Shown here piece after piece: positions 21,713 through 29,871 of a stretch of DNA of 35,846 bases. Each line of letters starts with the position of its first letter. The stretch's first letter is position 1. The notes beneath the pieces were generated by a model, which saw nothing but the letters and a program-made list of their open reading frames with translations, did not search any database and was not told the DNA's origin. Both the position numbers and the translations under genes were made by a program. Source of the DNA: a virus; the IMG/VR virus record IMGVR_UViG_3300046360_000144, positions 1-35,846 of that record. One strand, written 5' to 3'.

Positions 21713-22792
21713 ATGCCAGATAATACATTATCTACGCTGCAGCAAATACAGACAAAAGTTCGTAGGCTTACTCGTAGTATGTCTGAGTCTCAATTATCAA
21801 CCAGTGATCTTAATGATTATATTAATACCGCTGTATTGTATGATTTTCCTGAGCATTTAAGACTTTTTAATCAACATCAAACATTCACTTTTTATACGCA
21901 GCCATATGTTGATACGTATACAAGCAGTGATACTGTTGGAGATGTTTTATACAACTTTAAAAACAAATACATTTCAGTAAATCCTCCTGTTTTTGTTGCT
22001 GGGTTTCAGGCAATGTATAGCCAATCAAGAGATCAGTTTTTTGGGATATACCCATTTTTAAATAGTATTGCTTCAATTGGTGTTACTGGTGATGGTATTA
22101 CAAATACGTTTACTGGGGTTGTTAATACTCAGCAGGCACAGGTTCCTATCAATGCAACTCAAAATATTGTGTTATTAAAAAATAATGTTTTATTTAGTTC
22201 TATTGATGTAAATGATTTTGGTCTTACCCTTATTGATCTTCCATTAACTACTGATAATGCGCTTGGTAATCTATATGTTCCTGGTGCTATTGTATTACCA
22301 TCTGACACTGTTCAAGATGTGACTAACTATATTAACTACTTAACAGGTGAATTTGTTATTACATTTTCTGCTGCTCCGGGTGTTGGTGCTACTATTGATA
22401 GTCAAACAGTACAAGTACAACCATCAAGACCACAAGCAATGTTATATTATAATGATACATTTACTCTGCGCCCTGTTCCTGATCAGGCATATGCTGTAAA
22501 TATGGAAGTGTATGTTCGTCCTGATGAACTGCTTGCAAATAATCAATCACTAGAGCTTGCACAGTGGTGGCAATATATTTCATATCTTGCATCTAAAAAG
22601 ATATTTGAAGATCGTATGGATCTTGAAAGTGTGCAACAAATACTTCCTGAGCTTAAAAAGCAAGAATTGTTGGTACTAAGAAGAACGATTGTTCAGCATA
22701 CTAACCAAAGAACGGCAACAGTGTATAGTGAACAAACAGGTGCTGCTGGTGCATATGGACCTGGTTTATTTAGTGGTGGCGGTAATTTCTAG
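21713..22792 (+). CDS. Head-tail adaptor-like protein (359 aa)
   Basis: The N-terminal 55 residues (STLQQIQTKVRRLTRSMSES, then LSTSDLNDYINTAVLYDFPE) match the helical start of podovirus adaptors and tubular tail A-type proteins (P22 gp4, T7 gp11). The C-terminal part reads FTLRPVPDQAYAVNMEVYVR and LAQWWQYISYLASKKIFEDR, also usual for them. A beta-rich insertion of about 150 residues between these parts (GVTGDGITNTFTGVV) makes it longer than the T7 protein. It would form the ring under the portal. ATG 21713 follows TTTAGGAG. The very Gly-rich end (GLFSGGGNF) is odd. Confidence 0.7.
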   Translation: MPDNTLSTLQQIQTKVRRLTRSMSESQLSTSDLNDYINTAVLYDFPEHLRLFNQHQTFTFYTQPYVDTYTSSDTVGDVLYNFKNKYISVNPPVFVAGFQAMYSQSRDQFFGIYPFLNSIASIGVTGDGITNTFTGVVNTQQAQVPINATQNIVLLKNNVLFSSIDVNDFGLTLIDLPLTTDNALGNLYVPGAIVLPSDTVQDVTNYINYLTGEFVITFSAAPGVGATIDSQTVQVQPSRPQAMLYYNDTFTLRPVPDQAYAVNMEVYVRPDELLANNQSLELAQWWQYISYLASKKIFEDRMDLESVQQILPELKKQELLVLRRTIVQHTNQRTATVYSEQTGAAGAYGPGLFSGGGNF

Positions 22793-22795
22793 AAT

Positions 22796-22809
22796 AGACA
22801 CAAGTGTCT
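22796..22809. repeat. AGACACAAGTGTCT palindrome, intergenic copy
   Basis: The perfect 14-base palindrome is followed by TATATTTTTT and lies 4 bases after the adaptor gene stop. It could be a compact terminator with a CAAG loop, or a protein-binding site of the ACACAAGTGT family. Confidence 0.6.
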
Positions 22810-22833
22810 TATATTTTTTGAAAAGGTATTGTA

Positions 22834-23391
22834 ATGGCGTATCAATCTTCGATTCCAAATGCTACAGATCGTATAAGTGTTTCTCAGGGTGATATTAAAG
22901 GAAACTTTCAAGCGCTTGCATCATGGGGTAATGGATATGGTAATTTTACCAATCAATCAGGTGCACAAGCAGCAGCTGGTAATGACATTACGATGTATAA
23001 TCTAACATCATCTATTACTGGTCTTCCTGCTTTGTTTTTAAATAATGCTGCGGGCCAGATTTCTGAATTTACATCAACTCAAACTGGTGTATTTGCTTTA
23101 GCGAGCCAATCATGGACCCAGCTTCCATCTGGAGTCATTGTTAAATGGGGTAATATTAGTTCAACGGCTCTTGGTACTAACACGATAACATTTAATCCTG
23201 CATATCCTGCATTCACCAGTTCATATCAAGTTATTGTAAGCCCTCAGCGTGGTGGTGCTGCTACTGATCCAAATCAAGCATTATATGCAAGTGTTACCGG
23301 ACTAGGGACATTTAATGTGTATTGTTATCTTCGTACGGGTACTGGAACTATTACTAACGTTCCATTCTCTTGGATTGCGATAGGTGTATAA
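22834..23391 (+). CDS. Tail tip/fibre-like protein with gp53-like C-terminal domain (185 aa)
   Basis: The N-terminal 40 residues (YQSSIPNATDRISVSQGDIK) resemble attachment segments of small fibre proteins. The C-terminal domain, about residues 97-185, reads LPSGVIVKWGNISSTA, then FNPAYPAFTSSYQVIVSPQR and ends VPFSWIAIGV. This is the pattern of receptor-binding gp53-like domains found at fibre ends. Start ATG 22834 after AAAAGG. It overlaps the start region of the next, large tail protein by none or a few bases. The protein is probably a small host-contact or tail-tip component. Confidence 0.65.
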   Translation: MAYQSSIPNATDRISVSQGDIKGNFQALASWGNGYGNFTNQSGAQAAAGNDITMYNLTSSITGLPALFLNNAAGQISEFTSTQTGVFALASQSWTQLPSGVIVKWGNISSTALGTNTITFNPAYPAFTSSYQVIVSPQRGGAATDPNQALYASVTGLGTFNVYCYLRTGTGTITNVPFSWIAIGV

Positions 23392-23393
23392 AT

Positions 23394-25616
23394 ATGGCAC
23401 GCATTGATCGTTTTTATATTGGTCAAGTAGATGGATCTGGGTTGCAGACAGATCTTAGGCCATATGCTATTCCTGATACTGCGTTCGCTCAACTTGATAA
23501 TGCGTATGTGTTTCGTGGTCGAGTGCGTAAACGATTTGGTGCACGTCTTACGCAAACTCCTGGAGCCTATGAAATTGGATATGAAACATTAAACTCTCGA
23601 CTAAGAATTAATCTTGGAACTACTAATGGAGCTGGTAATCTTGGCGGTACGGTGCCAGGAAATATATTTCAAGTTGGTCAAATGTTTTCTATTGGTGCGC
23701 AAGTATATACGGTAAATGTTACAGGTCTTCCTGCTCCTCTTTTAAATACTGGCGCTGGAACTGGATTTTATAATACAGCAACAGGTGTATATGCATTTTT
23801 TGGAGCAGCGGCGTTAACAGATGTTTATTTTTATCCTGCTCAACCAGTTATGGGGTTTGCCAATTTTGGTACAGGCGCTGTTTCGCAGCAGTTAACATTT
23901 GCGTTTGATACGCAATTTGCATATCAATTTTTAACAAGTGGATGGCAACGACTCGGAGCAAGTCCTATTGGCGTTTGGACTGGTGACAACGCTGATTTCT
24001 TTTGGAGTTCTACGTGGCGTGGTACAAGTGCAGCAGAGCAATTTCTATTTGTATCGAATTATAATGTAACAACCGCTTTAGCAACTACTGATCCAATAAA
24101 ATATTGGGATGGAACATTGCTTGCATGGTCTGATTTCACTCCTGGGTTTTCAGCTTCTGATCCAGCAAAGGTTATTGTTACAGCTAGAATTATTCTTCCA
24201 TTTAAAGGTCGTCTTATTCTTTTAAATGTTGTAGAAAATGAAGGTGGTAATAATATTGTTTATGTGAATAGGTGTAGGTTTTCATACATTGGTAATCCTA
24301 CTGCCGCAGATGCATTTTATGTAAATGGCAATAATGCTAATTACCAAGATGCTCCAACAAAAGAAGCTATTGTTACTGCTCAGTTCTTAAAAGATCGTCT
24401 TATTGTTTATTTTGAGGCGAGTACGTGGGAATTGGTTTATACAAACAATGAAATAGAGCCATTTATTTGGCAGAAGATTAATACTGAGCTTGGCGCTGAA
24501 TCAACATTCTCTCAGGTTCCATTTGATAAAGTTGTCTTTGGTGTAGGTAATGTTGGTATTCATGCTTGTAACGGTTCTAACGTTGATCGAATCGATCAAA
24601 ATATTCCAACAGCTGTTTTTGAAATACATAATGAAAATAATGGTGTTGAAAGAGTGTTTGGTATTCGTGACTTTTATGTAGAGATGGTTTATTGGAGTTT
24701 TCCTGGGGTTAATCAAGATTCTGATTTCCCGTTCAATAATCGTGTATTAACATACAATTATAAATCTCAGACTTGGGGTTTTAATGACGACTCTATTACT
24801 GCGTTTGGTTATATACAGGCAGCAGCGCAGGAAGGTAGTACGTGGCAATCAATTGTGCAAACATGGGAAGAGTATGAGCTTGCATGGAATAATGGTGTAA
24901 CTCAAGCTCAATTTAAAGCTGTTCTTGCTGGTAACCAAGAGGGTTTTGTATTTATTGTAAGTCCTGACATTTCAACTAATTGCCCAGCGCTTCAAATTAC
25001 GGATATGGATACATTAGGATCAATTACTGCTATTAATCATAATCTGTCTCCTGGTGATTTTGTTAAAATTGATAGTGCTCAGGGGATTACTGATTATAAT
25101 GATTTGATTTTCAAGGTTGATAGCATTACGAGCAACTCTGTTTTTGTTGTTGATCTTAATGGTGTTATTCCGGTTGGGGTATATATAGGAGCTGGAACAA
25201 TAACCCGCGTATCAAATATTGATATACGAACAAAGCAGTATAACTTTTATTATACACAAGGTAGAAATGCCTTCGTGTCTAAGGTTGATTTCTTGGTTGA
25301 TAAAACAACCTCTGGCGCTATATCGGTTGATTATTTTGTTTCAGCATCAACTGAATCAATGATTGAAGAGGGGACTAATACGGCCGCACTTCTAGGAACA
25401 AGTGTTCTTGAAACAAGTCCATATGCTTTGGTTCCATTAGAGCAAACACAGAGCCGTTTATGGCATCCAGTTTATTTGCAGGCAGATGGTGAATGTATTC
25501 AATTGAGGTTATATCTCACTGATGAACAAATGCTTGATGCGTCTATTTCTCAATCAGATTTTGAGCTTCATGGAATGTTGATTTTTGCTACGCCTACGAG
25601 TTCCAGGCTTCAATGA
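23394..25616 (+). CDS. Large tail nozzle/hub-like structural protein (740 aa)
   Basis: I start at ATG 23394, two bases after the previous stop; a longer frame begins inside that gene. The first 50 residues (RPYAIPDTAFAQLDNAYVFR with GRVRKRFGARL) are characteristic of tail nozzle proteins such as P22 gp10 or T7 gp12, which carry a beta-propeller. Repeated motifs such as DRLIVYFEASTWELVYTNNE and NNRVLTYNYKSQTWGFNDDS are propeller-like. At about residues 535-605 there is one more FCCH-like barrel (ITAINHNLSPGDFVKIDSA). It would form the lower tail tube and DNA exit. Its gene follows the adaptor, as in T7-like tails. Confidence 0.75.
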   Translation: MARIDRFYIGQVDGSGLQTDLRPYAIPDTAFAQLDNAYVFRGRVRKRFGARLTQTPGAYEIGYETLNSRLRINLGTTNGAGNLGGTVPGNIFQVGQMFSIGAQVYTVNVTGLPAPLLNTGAGTGFYNTATGVYAFFGAAALTDVYFYPAQPVMGFANFGTGAVSQQLTFAFDTQFAYQFLTSGWQRLGASPIGVWTGDNADFFWSSTWRGTSAAEQFLFVSNYNVTTALATTDPIKYWDGTLLAWSDFTPGFSASDPAKVIVTARIILPFKGRLILLNVVENEGGNNIVYVNRCRFSYIGNPTAADAFYVNGNNANYQDAPTKEAIVTAQFLKDRLIVYFEASTWELVYTNNEIEPFIWQKINTELGAESTFSQVPFDKVVFGVGNVGIHACNGSNVDRIDQNIPTAVFEIHNENNGVERVFGIRDFYVEMVYWSFPGVNQDSDFPFNNRVLTYNYKSQTWGFNDDSITAFGYIQAAAQEGSTWQSIVQTWEEYELAWNNGVTQAQFKAVLAGNQEGFVFIVSPDISTNCPALQITDMDTLGSITAINHNLSPGDFVKIDSAQGITDYNDLIFKVDSITSNSVFVVDLNGVIPVGVYIGAGTITRVSNIDIRTKQYNFYYTQGRNAFVSKVDFLVDKTTSGAISVDYFVSASTESMIEEGTNTAALLGTSVLETSPYALVPLEQTQSRLWHPVYLQADGECIQLRLYLTDEQMLDASISQSDFELHGMLIFATPTSSRLQ

Positions 25617-25643
25617 TCATCTAGTTGCTATTGCGTATCACTT

Positions 25644-25677
25644 ATGGCATGTTATTTTTTAGGAGGTAACATGCCAT
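25644..25677 (+). promoter_or_regulatory. Hairpin displaying a Shine-Dalgarno sequence in its loop
   Basis: ATGGCATGTTA (25644-25654) pairs perfectly with TAACATGCCAT (25667-25677). The 12-base loop is TTTTTT followed by AGGAGG, the best ribosome-binding site in the window, and the stem covers the start codon ATG 25671. Folding would hide the start while exposing the ribosome site; a protein binding the loop could switch translation. Confidence 0.6.
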
Positions 25678-25748
25678 TGCCAGTAAAGGATAATCATGGT
25701 TTTATTATTGATCGGTATTATTTTTTCTATAAATATTGTATCAAGTGA
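25671..25748 (+). CDS. Possible 25-residue leader peptide
   Basis: ATG 25671 follows AGGAGG. The frame encodes 25 residues (MPLPVKDNHGFIIDRYYFFY and five more) and overlaps the next gene's start by 53 bases. It could couple translation to the membrane protein at 25696. Its small size leaves doubt that it is a functional protein. Confidence 0.35.
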   Translation: MPLPVKDNHGFIIDRYYFFYKYCIK

Positions 25749-26250
25749 TAAAAATGATGATGAGAGTTTTTCTGGTGGCCATTCAATGGTTAGGGTAGTA
25801 ACTCCGAGAGTAAGAACTCCGATCGCTCCTCATTTATTAACATCATCAATAGCCGCAGCAGTATCACATGTGCAAGTAGATGTTGGTTCTGATGATTCAT
25901 TGTGTGACATAGTTGTTAAATCATCGGTTATTTCTCAATCTAGGCATGTTCAATACATTCGTCCATTTGTTGTAGAAGTTATCAGGGAATCATCTTCATC
26001 TCCCGTGTCTCATAACGTTCATCGTGTAAAATCAATAGAAAGACTGAGATCAGGAGATAGTTCTCCGGACAGAGAAGATTCGGCTAATATTAATGAAATT
26101 GTTATTGAGGCGCTTCAAAAAGCTATGGATAAACAACAAGAAGATATAGATGATCGATGGTCAAAGTCATCAGTTGCTATCAGTAGCACTATTAGTTCTA
26201 TTGTTGTCGGAGTAATTGTTGGATTGTCGCAGTATTTTTCTACTAAATAG
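25696..26250 (+). CDS. Membrane-anchored hypothetical protein (184 aa)
   Basis: The start at ATG 25696 has AAAGGAT upstream. The N-terminus is hydrophobic (MVLLLIGIIFSINIVSS), a signal or anchor. The middle is Ser/Val/Arg-rich and probably extended. The C-terminus has an acidic helix (QKAMDKQQEDIDDRWSK) followed by a membrane-like segment (SSTISSIVVGVIVGLSQYFS). Two hydrophobic ends with a hydrophilic middle could fit an i-spanin-like or virion channel protein, but no family is recognised. It may be translationally linked to the leader peptide at 25671. A bidirectional terminator follows. Confidence 0.6.
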   Translation: MVLLLIGIIFSINIVSSDKNDDESFSGGHSMVRVVTPRVRTPIAPHLLTSSIAAAVSHVQVDVGSDDSLCDIVVKSSVISQSRHVQYIRPFVVEVIRESSSSPVSHNVHRVKSIERLRSGDSSPDREDSANINEIVIEALQKAMDKQQEDIDDRWSKSSVAISSTISSIVVGVIVGLSQYFSTK

Positions 26251-26265
26251 ATTTTGATTAAATAA

Positions 26266-26297
26266 TTTTCCCCAGAAGAGTGACCCGCTGGGGAAAA
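26266..26297. terminator. Bidirectional terminator
   Basis: TTTTCCCCAG (26266-26275) and CTGGGGAAAA (26288-26297) form a 10-bp stem flanked by A- and T-runs on both sides. It separates converging genes ending at 26250 (+) and 26334 (-). Confidence 0.85.
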
Positions 26298-26333
26298 AAG
26301 AAACAGTGGTCTATATACATTAAAACTATATCA

Positions 26334-26873
26334 TTACTGTGTGAGGTATTCAAGAACCACATAACAGATGGTATATGCAGTTTGATCTATTGCTGTTGTG
26401 ATTATTACATTTGTTGCATCAACTTCTAATTTTATAATTTGATTCAATGTGGGGCTTGCAAATGGGATTGGTATAAAGCTTGTTGATGGATTTGTAGCAG
26501 TTCCATATATACGAGTAAAACTCCAATCAGCTGTTACGGTAAGTCCATGCGCTACTGATTTAGATGCTGCATTTGGTAATGCTCCAAAGTTAATTACCTT
26601 TCTTGTTACTGGTCTATATACTGGCGTTTGGCTGCTTGATGATGTTAATGCAGGATTTGGAAAATACTTTTGACCATTTACGAATTGTTGTTGGTCATAA
26701 TATCCAGTATCTTTTAAGTTAATTGCCAGCGATATGTTGTTTATGTTCTGATATAGACGAACTAATAACTCTTTTAGATCGGGTGATAATCCTGCTGCAT
26801 TATTAATTGGTGAAACATCCCACACGTTCGTTGTAGGTATAAAAAGTCCTGATGGTCTTTGTTCTGAAGCCAT
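26334..26873 (-). CDS. Tail-fibre-like structural protein on the minus strand (179 aa)
   Basis: The minus-strand ATG at 26873 follows GGGGAAAGGAAA. The N-terminal half is helical (LSPDLKELLVRLYQNINNIS). The C-terminal half is a beta domain (VINFGALPNAASKSVAHGLT, then WSFTRIYGTATNP and FIPIPFASPTLN) of the kind found in phage fibre or tail-tip proteins. It is the only structural-type gene on this strand, with a divergent start region to the ejection-protein gene at 26999. It may be expressed separately from the late operon. Exact role unknown. Confidence 0.7.
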   Translation of the reverse strand: MASEQRPSGLFIPTTNVWDVSPINNAAGLSPDLKELLVRLYQNINNISLAINLKDTGYYDQQQFVNGQKYFPNPALTSSSSQTPVYRPVTRKVINFGALPNAASKSVAHGLTVTADWSFTRIYGTATNPSTSFIPIPFASPTLNQIIKLEVDATNVIITTAIDQTAYTICYVVLEYLTQ

Positions 26874-26887
26874 TTTATTTCCTTTCC

Positions 26888-26971
26888 CCTCGCAGGGGTT
26901 GACACAAGTGTTTAAGATACAAGTGTCTTGAGTTGTTATTTTTCAGCACTATCTTAGTATGGTACTATAAT
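26888..26971. promoter_or_regulatory. Divergent control region with tandem palindromes
   Basis: Two related palindromic sites, GACACAAGTGTT (26901-26912) and GATACAAGTGTC (26916-26927), are spaced 15 bases centre to centre. TATAAT at 26966-26971 may be the -10 of the plus-strand gene at 26999; its -35 is weak. A CCCC/GGGG hairpin lies at about 26887-26898. The arrangement resembles an operator controlling both directions. Confidence 0.5.
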
Positions 26972-26998
26972 TGAAATTAATAACTTTGGGAGACTTTT

Positions 26999-27730
26999 AT
27001 GGCAGGTATGTTTGATGCGTTAAAGAGTGGTCTTGCTGGTGGCGCTGCTGGCGCTGCTGGTGGTGCTTTGGGTGGATCTTTTGTTCCAGGTCTTGGAACA
27101 GCACTTGGTGCTGGTGTTGGTGGCCTTGCTGGACTTTTAAGGGGTTTATATTCAGGTACTGCTCATCAGAGTATTGGTGGTGGTATAGAAGGTGGTCTTG
27201 GTCAAGTTGGCAATACGATTTCTGGAACTCCAGCATCTATAGAACAGTACAGCAACTTGAATCCTCAACAACAAGAAGCTCAGATGATGGCACTGTATCA
27301 GGCTCTTCAGGGTCTTGGATTAAATCCTTCTGATTTTGGTGCAATTGAAAACAAGGCTCGTCAAGATTTTTCAAGGTACACCATCCCAAGTATAGCTTCA
27401 AGGCTTTCTGGGGGAAGAGATTCTGGAGCATATAATGAGCTTATGAAGCAAGGCGGCGTTGATCTTGAAACGAATTTAGCAGCTCTTAGATCAAGCCATG
27501 GTATGCAGCAACAACAACTACTTCAAAATTTACTTGGAATTGGTTTAAACCCGAGCATTGAAACGGTAAGAAATGCTCCACAGCAAGGATTAGCGCAAGC
27601 AGGTCTTACTGGAGTAGCTCAAAATCTTCCAATGTTTGCTCTTATGAAATATTTACAAAATCAGAAAAATAATCCATCGCTTGGTATACAGGGTCAATCT
27701 CAGCTTCCTGGTCTTCCTGGTCAACAATAA
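26999..27730 (+). CDS. Probable DNA ejection/internal virion protein (243 aa)
   Basis: The first 60 residues are Gly/Ala-rich with membrane-inserting character (GLAGGAAGAAGGALGGSFVP, then GLGTALGAGVGG). The rest is helical and Gln-rich (NPQQQEAQMMALYQALQGLG). Such a layout is seen in podovirus ejection proteins (like P22 gp7/gp20) that leave the head and form a channel through the envelope. ATG 26999 follows GGGAG. The next gene, ending in a similar Gly-rich membrane segment, is probably its partner. Family assignment is by composition and place only. Confidence 0.6.
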   Translation: MAGMFDALKSGLAGGAAGAAGGALGGSFVPGLGTALGAGVGGLAGLLRGLYSGTAHQSIGGGIEGGLGQVGNTISGTPASIEQYSNLNPQQQEAQMMALYQALQGLGLNPSDFGAIENKARQDFSRYTIPSIASRLSGGRDSGAYNELMKQGGVDLETNLAALRSSHGMQQQQLLQNLLGIGLNPSIETVRNAPQQGLAQAGLTGVAQNLPMFALMKYLQNQKNNPSLGIQGQSQLPGLPGQQ

Positions 27731-27744
27731 GTAAAGGTAAAAAT

Positions 27745-29094
27745 ATGGCACTTCATTTTGTTAATGAACCAACTGCTGGTGCGTCTATTGGTCAGGCATT
27801 TGGTTCTGGTATTGGTAATGCGTTAAATCTTCTTGCGCAACATAAGATGCAAGAAATTATGGATCAAAAACAGATTCATAATAATGAAAAGTTTATTAAG
27901 GCGTGGAATCCTGGTCTTTCAAATGAGCAAGTTGCTGCATTTGCTCGGTCTCCTGAGTTTGCTCAAAAAGCTATGTTTGAGCGTGGAGTTTCTGCTCCAG
28001 AATCAAATCAACAACAAGTTGCGCAAGAGCAACAACAGCAATATCAACCACAACAAGATATGCAACAATTTGCACCACAGCAACAAGAGCAGCAACAAGC
28101 AAAGCCAGCTTTGTCTGATGTATTAAAGATGTTGTATGGCGCTGAAGGAAAAGCTCCAGGCCAGGTACAAGTTCCTACGATAGAACCAAATATTAAATCT
28201 CCAATGAGACAACAAGCTCTTAAGGCTGCTGCAAAGCAAGAAGTAATGCCTGCTCAATCGGTTGCTCAACAGTCTCCTATAACTGGTACGCAAGCTATTG
28301 CTAAGCAAGCTGGATTTGCATTGGGACCAACTCCTGAAGATAGACGACACCAAGAAAAACTTGCAGTTCAAAGAGAAGATACAGCTAAAAAAGATATTGC
28401 AAGTAAGTATAAAGAAACTAAAGAACTTCGGCATACTATCGTTCAAGCAGGAAAAACTGCTCGGCAGGATTTAAAAGATCTTGATCGTTTAGAAGAATTA
28501 AGTCATAAGGGCGACCTTTCAACCCCAGGATATGTCGAGATGCTTCATCGTGTTGGGTTAGATATTCCTGCATTAATGACTCCTGATAGTGAAGAATTTC
28601 AGAAGATTCAAGCAAACTTTCTTCGTAATGCAAAACAGTATTTTGGTGGAAGAATCAGTAATTATGAAGTTGAACAGTTTTTGAAAACTATCCCTTCTCT
28701 TAGCCAAAGTCCTGAAGGAAGAAGCCGCGTTATAGCAAATCTTAAATACGTAGCAAGAGCATCTTTGGAGCATAATAATGCACTTAAGGAAGTAGTTGCT
28801 GAAAATGGCGGCGTTCCTCCGTATGATCTTGAAGAACGTATTGATGATAAAGTTGAAAAGCGTATGGATACATTAGCTGAAAAACTAAAAAAAGATTTAG
28901 CTAAGCCTGTTCCAAAGGGGCAAAATAAGTATATTACTGCTTTAATGGCAGGTATTGGAAGCTCTGTTAAGCCCGTAGCTAAAGCCGCTCTTGGAGCTGC
29001 TGGTGGAGCTATTGCTGGATCTAAGTTTGGACCAGTTGGTGCTACGCTTGGAGCACTTGGCGGAGGATTTGCTGGATTAAAAGATTTAGTTTAA
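27745..29094 (+). CDS. Probable ejection/internal virion protein (449 aa)
   Basis: The protein starts with a short Gly-rich helix (ASIGQAFGSGIGNALNLLAQ), then a Gln-rich low-complexity linker (about residues 88-120). A charged helical domain follows (residues 190-390, e.g. DTAKKDIASKYKETKELRHT). It ends with a Gly/Ala membrane-like segment (AALGAAGGAIAGSKFGPVGA). This matches the general build of phage proteins ejected with the DNA. ATG 27745 follows GTAAAGGTAA, 14 bases after the preceding candidate ejection gene, implying one operon. Confidence 0.6.
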   Translation: MALHFVNEPTAGASIGQAFGSGIGNALNLLAQHKMQEIMDQKQIHNNEKFIKAWNPGLSNEQVAAFARSPEFAQKAMFERGVSAPESNQQQVAQEQQQQYQPQQDMQQFAPQQQEQQQAKPALSDVLKMLYGAEGKAPGQVQVPTIEPNIKSPMRQQALKAAAKQEVMPAQSVAQQSPITGTQAIAKQAGFALGPTPEDRRHQEKLAVQREDTAKKDIASKYKETKELRHTIVQAGKTARQDLKDLDRLEELSHKGDLSTPGYVEMLHRVGLDIPALMTPDSEEFQKIQANFLRNAKQYFGGRISNYEVEQFLKTIPSLSQSPEGRSRVIANLKYVARASLEHNNALKEVVAENGGVPPYDLEERIDDKVEKRMDTLAEKLKKDLAKPVPKGQNKYITALMAGIGSSVKPVAKAALGAAGGAIAGSKFGPVGATLGALGGGFAGLKDLV

Positions 29095-29202
29095 ATGATC
29101 TCTTTTAAAGAAAATGTAATAGATAAAATACGGAGGAAAATGCATGCAATAAAACCAAAAGAGAAATCTAAGTTTTTTCATGTATTTTTACTTTGTATTT
29201 AA
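29095..29202 (+). CDS. Possible small basic peptide (35 aa)
   Basis: A short frame starts at ATG 29095 right after the previous stop. An internal ATG at 29140, after CGGAGGAAA, has a much better ribosome-binding site and would give 20 residues. The 3' end overlaps the tail of the minus-strand gene at 29188. The product is basic then hydrophobic (KSKFFHVFLLCI). Doubtful as a functional gene. Confidence 0.3.
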   Translation: MISFKENVIDKIRRKMHAIKPKEKSKFFHVFLLCI

Positions 29203-29535
29203 TGAAAAGTACTTCATAGCTATTAATGCTATTCCGAGTAATGGGCATATTATAAATAATATAATACTCAAAAGTGTATGTGTTGTTTGTTTACATGCCC
29301 ATTTACACTCTGGAAATATGCAAAAAGAAATTTCAGTTGTTTCGTATTTTGTTTGGTCTATAAATAAGATATAGAAACAGTGAAAGAATAAAAATAGTAT
29401 AGCTGCTCCAATAGTTACAGGCATAGCTGTAACTATCATCTCGGGTGAATCGGCAATATATAAGGTTGTTACGATTGAAGCTACTGATAACCAATAGATT
29501 GTCTTTAAGTGTTTCTTTATGAAAGACGTAACCAT
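29188..29535 (-). CDS. Small integral membrane protein (115 aa)
   Basis: The minus-strand ATG at 29535 follows GGGGGGA. Hydrophobicity suggests three membrane segments: IYWLSVASIVTTLYIA, IVTAMPVTIGAAILFLFFHC and TLLSIILFIICPLLGIALIA. It begins 22 bases after the ribbon-helix-helix gene, so the two form an operon from the promoter at 29750-29778. This position invites a toxin, superinfection-exclusion or holin role, none proven. It is outside the late transcript and could be expressed in other phases of infection. Confidence 0.65.
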   Translation of the reverse strand: MVTSFIKKHLKTIYWLSVASIVTTLYIADSPEMIVTAMPVTIGAAILFLFFHCFYILFIDQTKYETTEISFCIFPECKWACKQTTHTLLSIILFIICPLLGIALIAMKYFSLNTK

Positions 29536-29557
29536 AAATCCCCCCGGATTATTATTT

Positions 29558-29728
29558 TTAATTTTCTAACTGTAACTTTGCATCAATAGCGCGTTGTACA
29601 TATTTTGTAATTGTCATATATCGTTCATCAGCTGCTTTTTTTAGTGAGTCAAACATTTCTTGATTTAGATCAAGTGATAATCGATGTCTTCCAGATCTTT
29701 TGTGTGATTTTTTTATTTCTTTTTCCAT
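29558..29728 (-). CDS. Ribbon-helix-helix DNA-binding protein (56 aa)
   Basis: The minus-strand ATG at 29728 follows AAGGAG. The protein has a basic N-terminal arm (KEIKKSHKRSGRH), a beta strand RLSLDLN, then helices FDSLKKAADERY and ITKYVQRAIDAKLQ, the classical ribbon-helix-helix order of CopG/Arc/ParD repressors. It very likely dimerises on DNA. The promoter just upstream contains a palindrome (ACACGTGT, 29768-29775) between its -35 and -10, a probable autoregulatory operator. A membrane protein gene follows, so a toxin-antitoxin-like or exclusion cassette is possible. Confidence 0.75.
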   Translation of the reverse strand: MEKEIKKSHKRSGRHRLSLDLNQEMFDSLKKAADERYMTITKYVQRAIDAKLQLEN

Positions 29729-29749
29729 CAATGCTCCTTGTGTATAGAT

Positions 29750-29778
29750 ATTCTATCACATCTGTGCACACGTGTCAA
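29750..29778 (-). promoter_or_regulatory. Sigma70-type promoter of the ribbon-helix-helix cassette
   Basis: On the minus strand a perfect TTGACA (29778-29773) and TAGAAT (29755-29750) are exactly 17 bases apart. The spacer overlaps ACACGTGT (29768-29775) and TGTGCACA, likely operator half-sites for the ribbon-helix-helix protein. Confidence 0.8.
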
Positions 29779-29871
29779 CACAGTTCTTGTTAAATTGTTT
29801 GTTTAATTTATGGGATGGGTGTTAGTCTTTGTTTGAGATATAAATTACTTTAACTTTTTTAGGAAAAACGC

